A stretch of DNA of 64,000 nucleotides, taken from Youngiibacter multivorans (GTDB taxonomy: Bacteria; Bacillota; Clostridia; Clostridiales; Clostridiaceae). Shown here piece after piece: positions 1-7,400 of this stretch. Position 1 is the first letter of the stretch; each line of letters opens with the position of its first letter. Under the pieces are notes generated by a model, which saw only the letters and a list, made by a program, of their open reading frames with translations, was not told the DNA's origin and made no database searches. Both the position numbers and the translations under genes were made by a program. Location of the stretch: contig NZ_JAGGKC010000007.1 of assembly GCF_017873395.1 (NCBI RefSeq), positions 60,282 through 124,281 of the forward strand, given 5' to 3'.

Positions 1-313
1 TTACAGTATTAGCACATATCATGCCCAATATTCCGTTTGAATGTATGTATGTCTCGTTTGTTATTGTAATCCCATCAATCCTGGATATTGCATCGAGAAG
101 CTCCTTCTCTTTTCCAATAATGTTCTCAGTAGGGATGTCCTTTTCAAGGATATCCAAAGTTATATGCTCCGGTCTGACATCAACTACTAGAACCTTACTA
201 CAATCTATTCCAAATACTTTTGCAGTTTCATTTGCGATATCCGTCAAATTTGTATTCGATAAGAAAATATTATTTATCCAAAGTTCAGTTTTTTCTAGTA
301 GATTTATTCCCAT
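1..313 (-). CDS. unidentified protein, N-terminal ~104 residues (cut by window edge)
   Basis: Only the first ~104 codons lie inside the window; the gene runs off its left edge. The start is the ATG at 313 (MGINLLEK...), 1 bp after the stop of the upstream gene. An ATG at 318 overlaps that stop but reaches a stop codon after four codons, so it is excluded. The visible part is soluble, with an alpha/beta character (stretches such as KVLVVDVRPEHITLDIL). I have a weak impression of proteins that carry a MoaB/CinA-type molybdopterin-binding domain further downstream, but nothing decisive is visible. The tight spacing says it is co-transcribed with the QPRTase-like gene and probably shares its IclR-type control. 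Confidence 0.6.
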   Translation of the reverse strand, partial: MGINLLEKTELWINNIFLSNTNLTDIANETAKVFGIDCSKVLVVDVRPEHITLDILEKDIPTENIIGKEKELLDAISRIDGITITNETYIHSNGILGMICANTV

Positions 314-314
314 T

Positions 315-1127
315 TCATTCACCTTCCATATCTGTAGCCACATCCAATTTCATATCAAGTAATAATGCATCCACAATTTCCTTCCCAATACACAGCGCTT
401 CAATCTTGTAACTACATAGTTCTGGAATATCATCTATCTTAATTCCACCAGAGAAAGCTACCTTTACTTCTCCACCCTTCCCAGTAAATTCAAGCGTCTT
501 TAGGCATTCGTCGAGATCAGCAATATTCCCAGTATCAACCATCAGCAAATTACATCCACCTTCTATAGCTTCTAACGTTTCTTCTACTACAGACTTATCC
601 TTCCCCTTTATTTGAATTACTTTCACAAGGTTGTCTAGTTCATCTACTGATTTAAGTGCATCTTTTATTGACCCAAGCATTCTAATATAATTTTTATCCA
701 GATAAACCATAGGAGTACGGCTAATCCTTACATCTGCTCCTCCAGTAGCAATTGCTTTGCGTATGGAACCCTTTATTTCATTAGGCATTTTCTTTAATGA
801 TCCTGAAACAATTCTTACCCGCCCGTCAGCTAATCTCACTGCTCTTCTCGCAGCGGTCGCTATCCCTGAATATTTGGACATGCAACCAATAATTCTATCT
901 TCTGCAACAGTAATCTGCTTGGGACTTCCTGATACCCAGGCTATCTTATCACAAGGATTAAGTTCATCCCCTTCATTTTTGTAGAATCCAATTTCGATGC
1001 CAATTTCCAAAGCTGCTTTTTCAGCCTCAACTATTCCTGAAAGACATCCACCTTTCTCAGCTGTTATTGTTGCTATAACTTTGCGATCAAAAATCCCTTT
1101 GAAAATAGTGTCCCTGATATCGTTCAT
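315..1127 (-). CDS. quinolinate phosphoribosyltransferase (NadC)-like protein
   Basis: A 270-residue protein with the overall plan of NadC/ModD type II phosphoribosyltransferases: an N-terminal sandwich domain, then an alpha/beta barrel opening with SGIATAARRAV (about residues 86-96) and a late MVDTGNIAD and VAFSGGI (about 240). The region that binds quinolinate and PRPP in NadC is altered: the usual DTRKTTPGLR is replaced by SGSLKKMP, and the GGGxNHR segment reads GGADVRISR. It may therefore act on another substrate or not be a phosphoribosyltransferase. No nadA or nadB is nearby, so a role in NAD synthesis is doubtful. It lies downstream of an IclR regulator, with a candidate operator ending about 10 bp before its start codon. 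Confidence 0.7.
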   Translation of the reverse strand: MNDIRDTIFKGIFDRKVIATITAEKGGCLSGIVEAEKAALEIGIEIGFYKNEGDELNPCDKIAWVSGSPKQITVAEDRIIGCMSKYSGIATAARRAVRLADGRVRIVSGSLKKMPNEIKGSIRKAIATGGADVRISRTPMVYLDKNYIRMLGSIKDALKSVDELDNLVKVIQIKGKDKSVVEETLEAIEGGCNLLMVDTGNIADLDECLKTLEFTGKGGEVKVAFSGGIKIDDIPELCSYKIEALCIGKEIVDALLLDMKLDVATDMEGE

Positions 1128-1138
1128 TTTTCATCCCT

Positions 1139-1167
1139 TTCGACATTGCTGAATGCCATTTTGAATT
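1139..1167. promoter_or_regulatory. operator-like repeat, copy 1
   Basis: First of three copies of a ~27-bp motif with the invariant core CATTGyyrAAyrCCATT (here starting at 1144). It sits just upstream of the QPRTase-like gene start. The core contains CATT twice in direct orientation, 13 bp apart. The motif occurs only around the IclR gene in this window, so it is a plausible binding site for that regulator; this is inference. The rest of the 338-bp gap (1168-1403) is AT-rich, with one short GGGG/CCCC hairpin near 1183-1197 and no recognisable gene. Confidence 0.55.
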
Positions 1168-1403
1168 ATAGAAATAATTTATGGGGTATTTAGCCCCTAT
1201 GTCAAACCGTTTTCTAAACGTCGTAATTGTATCACAAAAAGCAGAATCAAAATAGTAATTTCAATTTCCATTAAGTCCTGTGAAATATTATTCCTGGCTC
1301 CTAGTACCATGAAAGTTTAATTTGACTAACCTGAAATCAAATCTGTAATTTGATAGTATTCTATGCAACTTCATCAGCTTATCCCCAAAACTTAACGCAC
1401 ATA

Positions 1404-1430
1404 TTCAGCATTGCCGAACACCATTCTCAT
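1404..1430. promoter_or_regulatory. operator-like repeat, copy 2
   Basis: Second copy of the same motif, with the core beginning at 1409, in the same orientation as copies 1 and 3. It lies between the regulator's stop codon (1466) and the QPRTase-like gene, about 280 bp upstream of that gene. A remote second site would suit cooperative or looping repression, but this is inference. Confidence 0.55.
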
Positions 1431-1465
1431 TTATATTGTGTAATTAAGTGCATTTCTGCACTTAA

Positions 1466-2230
1466 CTATCCTTCATAACCTAATTTCCTTGATATTTCTT
1501 GTGCTGCTTCAGTTACAAGTTTTATCGCACTGTCCTTTTTGGCATCTGTCATCCTTAATGTCGGTCCTGAAGTGCTTATAGCATACTTGACATTTCCAAA
1601 CCTATCGAATATCGGTGCAGCTACGCAGTAAAGACCCTGTGTATATTCTTCATCATCAATCGAGTATCCCCTTGACTTGATTTTACTCAATTCTACTATG
1701 AGTTCTTTTTTATCCGTAATTGTTTTCGGTGCTTTCTTGTCAAGGTTCTCAGGAAGATGCCTCTCTACTTCATCATATTCCAAATTGGCTAGTATAGCCT
1801 TCCCTACTCCTGTACAGTACGCTGGTATCCTTGAGCCTATCTTCGTTATAATTCTAATTGACTGATTTGATTCTTTTTTTCCTATATATACGACATCTTT
1901 GTCATCTAGTAAACACATATGTACTGTCTCATCAAGCTTATTGCACAAATCAGCAAGGTATGGTTCTGCAATTTCATTAACATCCATACTATTTGATACT
2001 ATAGCTCCAAGTTCCATCAAACCAAGCCCTAAACGGTACTTTTGGCTTCGATCATCCTGAGCAATCAAACCATGATATTTTAGTGTGCTGATTATTCCAT
2101 GAATAGTGCTCTTATTTATGTCAAGCCTTTCTGCAATTTCTGCAAGACTGAGTTCCCTGTTTCTTTCAGAGAAGCACTTAAGTATCATAACTGCCCTGTC
2201 AATTGATTGTACTCTACCCGTTCTATCCAT
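1466..2230 (-). CDS. IclR-family transcriptional regulator
   Basis: A 254-residue regulator. Residues ~8-60 form the IclR winged helix-turn-helix (SIDRAVMILKCF ... LSLAEIAERLDINKSTIHGIISTL), followed by the effector-binding domain (~80-250) with the family segments GSRIPAYCTGVGKAILA and YSIDDEEYTQGLYCVAAPIFD. IclR proteins bind small carbon metabolites and control a neighbouring catabolic or biosynthetic operon. The gene faces the QPRTase-like gene in the same direction, and three copies of one motif surround the pair, which suggests autoregulation and control of the downstream genes. The effector cannot be read from sequence. Confidence 0.93.
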   Translation of the reverse strand: MDRTGRVQSIDRAVMILKCFSERNRELSLAEIAERLDINKSTIHGIISTLKYHGLIAQDDRSQKYRLGLGLMELGAIVSNSMDVNEIAEPYLADLCNKLDETVHMCLLDDKDVVYIGKKESNQSIRIITKIGSRIPAYCTGVGKAILANLEYDEVERHLPENLDKKAPKTITDKKELIVELSKIKSRGYSIDDEEYTQGLYCVAAPIFDRFGNVKYAISTSGPTLRMTDAKKDSAIKLVTEAAQEISRKLGYEG

Positions 2231-2305
2231 ATCTACCTGCCAGTCTTTATTTATGAACTGATAATAACATACTGAAAAGGGTTTGTGAATAGGTTTTCAA
2301 AAAAT

Positions 2306-2334
2306 ATTTCGCATTGTCAAATACCATTCTCGAA
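2306..2334. promoter_or_regulatory. operator-like repeat, copy 3
   Basis: Third copy of the motif (core from 2312), about 80 bp upstream of the IclR gene start and so suitably placed for autoregulation. The outer bases TTTCG and CGAA are inverted with respect to each other in this copy. The 2231-2577 gap holds nothing else I can name; it separates divergently transcribed units and must contain promoters for both. Confidence 0.55.
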
Positions 2335-2577
2335 CATTGATGTGACCTCCATATCTCCTTGTCACATATGATTCCAGTTAATCATACCATTGAACTAATG
2401 CTGAGCCTATTTTAATACCAGTCGATTACAGAAAGTACCCACTTGAAAAAATGGATTCAACTTAGAAACCATCCCATGATTGTTAACAGTTTTGTTCACG
2501 TAACTTTGTTGCATTTCCCATTAATCCGGACTATTCTCAATGTGAAAGAAGGCCATCAGTATCAGGAGATGATTAAG

Positions 2578-3279
2578 ATGAGGACCTTGAAGCTAAATGG
2601 AAAGTTAATCCAGATTTCAAGTTCCAATCATGAAGTCAGGGTTGATAAGCTTGCTTTTGGCAATCTGTTCTGGCTTTTTCTCGGTTTCTGCCTGGTTGGA
2701 TACATATTCGAAACCCTGATTGCCTTTTTGGAGTTTGGGTCATTTCAGAGCAAAGCCGGCCTGATTTATGGTCCGTTTTCACAGATCTATGGAATTGGAG
2801 CACTCCTATCCGTCCTTCTTTACAGATTCGTCAGAAACAGTACTCACCTTGCCAAATTTCTTTTTTATAGCGCAACCGGTTCGATTTTCGAATTTTCAGC
2901 CGGAGTCCTGCATGAAAATATCCTAGGCAGCTACTCCTGGGACTACTCTTCACATGTTCTGAGCTTCGGCACAGGCAGGACAGACATTCTCTATTCACTT
3001 GTCTGGGGATTGTCCGCCATGCTTATCGTGTACAAGGTATACCCCATGGTCTGCAGGATCTATGACAGCGTAGGAAGGAGGACTACATCATTAGCTACAC
3101 TTGTATTTTGCACCCTGTTGTCAGCTGATATGCTTGTCAAAAGCCTTGCTGTAGCAAGATATTCAGAGAAGCATTACGGAGAGCCGCCTTCAACATCCAT
3201 CGAGGCTTTTATGGACCTCCAGTTCCCTGATGACTTCATGGAAAGGATATATCCCACAATGCTATTCCTTGAACGGTGA
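2578..3279 (+). CDS. CmpB-type putative ABC transporter permease family protein
   Basis: A multi-pass membrane protein matching the family often labelled 'putative ABC-transporter type IV / CmpB'. Characteristic features are FWLFLGFCLVGYIFET near the start, then SKAGLIYGPFSQIYGIG, FEFSAGVLHE and SYSWDYSSHVLSF. About five hydrophobic helices are visible and no ATPase gene is adjacent, so transport is a family label rather than shown. I place the start at ATG 2578 (MRTLKLNGK, 233 residues) because AGGAG lies 9 bases upstream; the frame is open back to a TTG at 2443 that has no ribosome site. Confidence 0.75.
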   Translation: MRTLKLNGKLIQISSSNHEVRVDKLAFGNLFWLFLGFCLVGYIFETLIAFLEFGSFQSKAGLIYGPFSQIYGIGALLSVLLYRFVRNSTHLAKFLFYSATGSIFEFSAGVLHENILGSYSWDYSSHVLSFGTGRTDILYSLVWGLSAMLIVYKVYPMVCRIYDSVGRRTTSLATLVFCTLLSADMLVKSLAVARYSEKHYGEPPSTSIEAFMDLQFPDDFMERIYPTMLFLER

Positions 3280-3294
3280 GCATTATGATTTCTA

Positions 3295-3966
3295 TCATAT
3301 GAATATACCGTTTGTGTATAGCATTGTGAAGTTACCAGGGTAATCCTCCTCCATATGGAGATGGGCAAAATACCAGTGCCTGAACCCGGTCAGCTGCTTA
3401 ACCCTTTCAAGGTATAGGTTAAGTTCCTTTTCGGGATCGTGGTTCGGAAAAATCATGTTCATTACAGACTCAGGAGCAGCATGGGTAATGATGTAATCCA
3501 CCTTGAAGCTATGTTTCTCAAGATTCTTCATCCCTTCCTCATATTCTGCAAGGCTAGGCATTTCCTCCGCCCACCAGGATACTCCTTCTCTTCTTAAATA
3601 TTTGTCTATGCTGTAGCCTCCCCCGAATGTGAAGAATTTCTTTCCTTCAATAGAGTATACCTGACCCCTCATCAGATGGATGACATTCTCCCGTATGAAA
3701 TGGACCTTTCCACCGTTCCACATCTCCAGAGGGTACTTGAATAGCGTATCAAAGTTCTCATGGTTTCCGTCAATGAATAGCACTGTATAAGGAAGCTTTG
3801 CTAAAGTATCAAGGAAATTCCTTTCCCTCTGGTCATTCAGGAACACGAATCCAAAATCACCGGCAACTATGAGAAAATCTCCCTCACCCAGTCCCTTGAG
3901 ATAAGGGCACCTATCTTCATCGAACCTCCACTCCCAGCCATGTACGTCTCCTGTAATGCAAATCAT
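3295..3966 (-). CDS. calcineurin-like metallophosphoesterase
   Basis: A 223-residue phosphoesterase with the full metal-binding motif set in order: GDVHG near residue 5, GDFGF (~38), GNHE (~68), a single His in THAAPES (~165) and HLHM near the C-terminus. These ligands hold two metal ions in this superfamily; the substrate cannot be predicted. The start is taken at ATG 3966 (MICITGDVHG), preceded by AAGGA; the frame could extend nine codons further upstream. The gene is convergent with the CmpB-type gene (15 bp apart) and divergent from the AEC permease. Confidence 0.88.
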   Translation of the reverse strand: MICITGDVHGWEWRFDEDRCPYLKGLGEGDFLIVAGDFGFVFLNDQRERNFLDTLAKLPYTVLFIDGNHENFDTLFKYPLEMWNGGKVHFIRENVIHLMRGQVYSIEGKKFFTFGGGYSIDKYLRREGVSWWAEEMPSLAEYEEGMKNLEKHSFKVDYIITHAAPESVMNMIFPNHDPEKELNLYLERVKQLTGFRHWYFAHLHMEEDYPGNFTMLYTNGIFI

Positions 3967-4100
3967 AGCAATCACTTCCTTAACTATATTCATAAGTATT
4001 ATACCTGATTGTCAAAAACACAGACAATTTGACATAATTAATCTTGTCTGCACTTCTCAAAGTGATACAATAAATAATAGCAGCAGCAAGGGGGAAGGTT

Positions 4101-5009
4101 ATGGAAGGTTTTCTAAAGATGGCAGAGATACAGGGAGTTCTCCTTGTATATCTAATTGTGGGCTTCATAGCCAGAAAGGTCAAGATTATAACTCCTGAGA
4201 CAAGGCCCAGTTATACTAACTTCGTCATCTACATACTCCTCCCATGCATGATATTCATGTCATTCTCGGAACAGATAACAAGCGAGCAGCTAAAATCAAC
4301 GATGATACTACTTATGATTTCATTCACAGTAGCTATATTCTCTTACATCCTTGGAAAAGTGCTCTTTAGAAATTATCCCTACAGGAGAAGAAGCCTAATG
4401 CAATATGGCACCCTGATCAGCAATTCAGCCTTTGCAGGAATGCCTATGATCTATTATGCATACGGTGAGCTTGGCCTATTCTACGCATCTATATATATCA
4501 TCCCATTAAGGATCCTCATGTGGTCTGCAGGCATCTCACTATTCACTGAAGCAGACTTCAGGACCAAGGTAAAGAATGTCCTTCTAAACCCGGGGATAAT
4601 CGCCGTCGAGCTCGGTGCCGCAAGGATGCTTCTTCAGGTACCTATACATCCGAGCCTTTCAACAGCACTCAAGAGCGTAGGCAACGCCACAATGCCCATG
4701 TCTATGATACTCATTGGAACCATTCTTGCAGAAATAAGCATCCGAGATCTCCTGGATAGGGATGTCGTGTACATGACGGTCTTGAGGCTCATCCTGCTGC
4801 CAGGAATTGTCCTCCTGGCGCTGAAGGCGATTGGAACTGATCCTCTGATCACTGCAGTTACGGTCCTCCTTACAGGAATGCCCGTTGGCAGCACAGCTGC
4901 CATACTTGCTGAAAAATACGGGGCTGATTTCAGCTTCGGGTCAAAGATCGTATTCACCACAACCATACTTTCACTGATTACAGTTCCCGTACTTTCAATA
5001 TTTTTATGA
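4101..5009 (+). CDS. AEC-family (auxin efflux carrier type) permease
   Basis: A 302-residue integral membrane protein with about ten hydrophobic segments in two halves, typical of the bacterial AEC family, which exports or takes up organic acids and amino-acid derivatives. Family features include GFIARKVKIITPE at residues ~16-28 and GNATMPMSMILIGTILAE near residue 200. GGGGAAGG lies just before the ATG. The gene is monocistronic: it is divergent from the phosphoesterase and closed by a hairpin at 5019-5047. Substrate unknown. Confidence 0.88.
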   Translation: MEGFLKMAEIQGVLLVYLIVGFIARKVKIITPETRPSYTNFVIYILLPCMIFMSFSEQITSEQLKSTMILLMISFTVAIFSYILGKVLFRNYPYRRRSLMQYGTLISNSAFAGMPMIYYAYGELGLFYASIYIIPLRILMWSAGISLFTEADFRTKVKNVLLNPGIIAVELGAARMLLQVPIHPSLSTALKSVGNATMPMSMILIGTILAEISIRDLLDRDVVYMTVLRLILLPGIVLLALKAIGTDPLITAVTVLLTGMPVGSTAAILAEKYGADFSFGSKIVFTTTILSLITVPVLSIFL

Positions 5010-5018
5010 ATATGCTGC

Positions 5019-5047
5019 GAGGACCCGTCTGATTCAGACGGGTCCTC
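5019..5047. terminator. hairpin between convergent genes
   Basis: A perfect 14-bp inverted repeat (GAGGACCCGTCTGA and its complement) with almost no loop, 10 bp past the AEC permease stop and 130 bp past leuA on the other strand. No strong T-run follows on either strand, so termination efficiency is uncertain. Confidence 0.65.
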
Positions 5048-5179
5048 TTCATAAGGGGATTTTCGTTATCTTTTGTTCTTCAAAATGCTTTTGTTATTAC
5101 CCTCGCATTAAGCTGAGGCTTGACATTAGTCCACCATTATCCTATGTTCCATCATTAATAGCCATTAGCCCGGAATAAG

Positions 5180-6712
5180 CTATACTGTCATTCTTTCCTC
5201 ATGCTTCTTCCCGTTTTTCATCGATTTGTTTATGGCATCAATAAATGCCTTGATGCTCGCTTCAACTACATCAGTGCTTACGCCCTTGCCATTGTAAGTG
5301 TATTCACCGTCCTGGATCTTGACCGTCGCCTTGCCCATTGCGTCCTGGCCTTCAGTAATGCTATGCAGAGTGTAATCAAGAAGCTCGAGTTCCTTCCCTA
5401 CAATCTTCTCCACAGCCTTGAACGAAGCATCCACAGGTCCATCGCCATATTCCACAGCCTCCATAGTCTCATTCTGTTTCCTGACCCATACTGTTGCCTC
5501 TGAAGGTCTGCCCTTCCTGCTGACAATATCAAATTTCTCAAGAGTAAATACCTGGTCGTTCTGGTCATCCCTTTCAATGATGGACACGATATCTTCATCG
5601 AATACCTGCTTCTTCTTGTCAGCAAGGATCTTGAACTCCTTGAATGCTGCATCAATCTCATCATCTGTGAGCTCATAGCCTAAGGTGACAATTCTGTCCT
5701 TAAAGGCATGCCTGCCTGAGTGCTTTCCAAGAACCATCTTTGATACGTTCAGGCCTACTGACTCAGGGGTCATGATCTCATAGGTACTCCTGTTCTCAAG
5801 CATTCCATGCTGATGGATTCCGGCCTCATGGGAGAATGCGTTTGCCCCTACTATCGCCTTGTTTGGCTGAACAGCGACACCCGTTATGGAAGTCAGCAGC
5901 TTGCTTGCCTTCATTATCTGTGTCGTGTCTATCCTTGTAATGGCATTGTAGTAGTCTCTCCTGGTGGAGAGAGCCATGACTATTTCTTCAAGAGATGCAT
6001 TGCCCGCCCTCTCTCCAATGCCGTTCATGGTGCATTCCACCTGGTCGGCCCCTGCAAGGACCGCGTACAGAGTGTTCGCCACTCCAAGCCCCAGGTCATT
6101 GTGACAGTGCACCGAGATCTGTGCCTTGTGTATGTTCGGCACGTTCTCCTTGATGTCCTTTATCAGGTTGAACATCTCAAAGGGAGTTGCATATCCCACA
6201 GTATCTGGAATGTTAATGACGGTCGCTCCGGCATCTATGACATCCTTTATTATCCTGTAGAGGAATTCCTTCCTGGACCTTGTAGCATCCTCGCAGGAGA
6301 ATTCAACATCACTTATGAACCTCTTTGCGTATTTCACACCAGCCACTGCACTCTCGACAACCTCTTCAGGTGTCTGCTTCAGCTTGTATTTCATATGTAT
6401 GTCCGAAGTAGCTATAAACGTGTGGATTCTCGGGCTTACAGCATCCTTCAGAGCCTCATAGGAGCTCCAGATGTCCTTCTCGAGGGTCCTCGAAAGTGAT
6501 GCCACTGTCGAGTCCTTTATCACTCTTGATATTTCCTTGACCGACCTGAAATCTCCGGGAGATGCTATGGCGAATCCTGCCTCGATGATATCGACCTTCA
6601 AGGCTTCAAGCTGCTTCGCCATTACTATCTTCTCTTCCAGGTTCATGCTGCAGCCTGGTGACTGTTCACCATCCCTTAATGTCGTATCGAATACTCTTAT
6701 CATCTTCTCCAT
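5180..6712 (-). CDS. leuA: 2-isopropylmalate synthase
   Basis: First committed step of leucine synthesis: condenses acetyl-CoA with 2-oxoisovalerate. The 510-residue protein has the HMGL-like barrel with DTTLRDGEQSPG at residues 9-20, the metal-binding HCHNDLG (~200) and GERAGNASLEE, then the C-terminal LeuA regulatory domain (~390-500) through which leucine inhibits the enzyme. The ATG at 6712 is preceded by GGAGG. It is clearly different from the paralogous citramalate synthase at 13629-15221. The gene has its own leucine-specifier T-box leader, so it is controlled apart from the ilv/leu unit upstream. Confidence 0.97.
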   Translation of the reverse strand: MEKMIRVFDTTLRDGEQSPGCSMNLEEKIVMAKQLEALKVDIIEAGFAIASPGDFRSVKEISRVIKDSTVASLSRTLEKDIWSSYEALKDAVSPRIHTFIATSDIHMKYKLKQTPEEVVESAVAGVKYAKRFISDVEFSCEDATRSRKEFLYRIIKDVIDAGATVINIPDTVGYATPFEMFNLIKDIKENVPNIHKAQISVHCHNDLGLGVANTLYAVLAGADQVECTMNGIGERAGNASLEEIVMALSTRRDYYNAITRIDTTQIMKASKLLTSITGVAVQPNKAIVGANAFSHEAGIHQHGMLENRSTYEIMTPESVGLNVSKMVLGKHSGRHAFKDRIVTLGYELTDDEIDAAFKEFKILADKKKQVFDEDIVSIIERDDQNDQVFTLEKFDIVSRKGRPSEATVWVRKQNETMEAVEYGDGPVDASFKAVEKIVGKELELLDYTLHSITEGQDAMGKATVKIQDGEYTYNGKGVSTDVVEASIKAFIDAINKSMKNGKKHEERMTV

Positions 6713-6965
6713 CTCATACCTCCATGATTTGACTTTAGTTACAGAATTATGATGCCTGCTTTTGATTCTTGTCCTTAATTTTTATCTTCTGTTTTTTGAT
6801 TGCATGCCTTGATCTGATTATCCGGCCTTTGCCAGCAGTGTCTTCCTTAGTTGCAAAATTACGAAAAGTTTTATATCCCTGTTATTTAATTATTTTATTT
6901 TATTTCTTATGTTCGATCCCTACAGATGATGGTGTTCGATGCCTCCCTCTCCACTTGCTTGTAAA

Positions 6966-7250
6966 CAAAAAACCCGCCCCTGGGATACAATTAATTGTAT
7001 CCCAGGAACGGGTGATATACCGTGGTACCATCCTGGTTCGCCCCCTATACGGAAGCCTCTGTCAGATCGGGGAAAATCCCTAATCCCGTGCACTATAACG
7101 TATGCACATACCGTAAAGAGCTACTTAAGTGTTCACCCTTTCAGTTCAGGAGTGAGTTATGTTCCAGTCTTCACTCCGGCTTTCAGCAACCGCCGGATCT
7201 CTGCAGAGAAGATGTGGAGTTTTTTCTCCGTCACAACCTTTTTAGATATT
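6966..7250 (-). promoter_or_regulatory. T-box leader (leucine specifier) upstream of leuA
   Basis: Read on the minus strand, Stem I starts near 7235 (GTGACGGAG), carries the AGAGA and GGTTGCTGAAAGCC elements, then a specifier loop AACTCACTCC in which CTC (7156-7154) is the leucine codon. The T-box sequence AGGATGGTACCACGG is at 7034-7020. It is followed by a strong terminator, a perfect 28-bp palindrome at 6979-7006 extended by CCCG/CGGG and a T-run to 6966. Uncharged tRNA-Leu should stabilise the antiterminator and switch on leuA. The 250 bp from here to the leuA start are AT-rich, with no gene or leucine-rich leader peptide that I can find. The 7290-7400 segment contains only a short AT palindrome. 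Confidence 0.93.
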
Positions 7251-7256
7251 ATTGAT

Positions 7257-7285
7257 ACTTTACCTTGATTCTCAAAATAAGTCAA
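7257..7285 (-). promoter_or_regulatory. leuA promoter
   Basis: TTGACT (7285-7280), a 17-bp spacer and TAAAGT (7262-7257) on the minus strand place transcription start just upstream of the T-box Stem I. Confidence 0.6.
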
Positions 7286-7400
7286 TACTATTTTTAACTA
7301 TTCGGCAAAATTTTGCGCATTAGTTAACATAGTCACCACGTTAAATCTATAGCCGTAACAAAATGCTAATGTAAATCGCAATTATTGCCACTTTGTCATT

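Noticed and set aside
21..362. Plus-strand frame at the left edge
   Set aside because: Antisense to the partial gene, which has a coupled start and protein-like composition.
5807..6499. Long open frame (230 codons) antisense to leuA
   Set aside because: Lies entirely inside a well-supported gene on the other strand and has no recognisable protein features.
7306..7320. GCAAAATTTTGC palindrome downstream of ilvB as a terminator
   Set aside because: AT-only stem of low stability without a T-run; no convincing terminator role.
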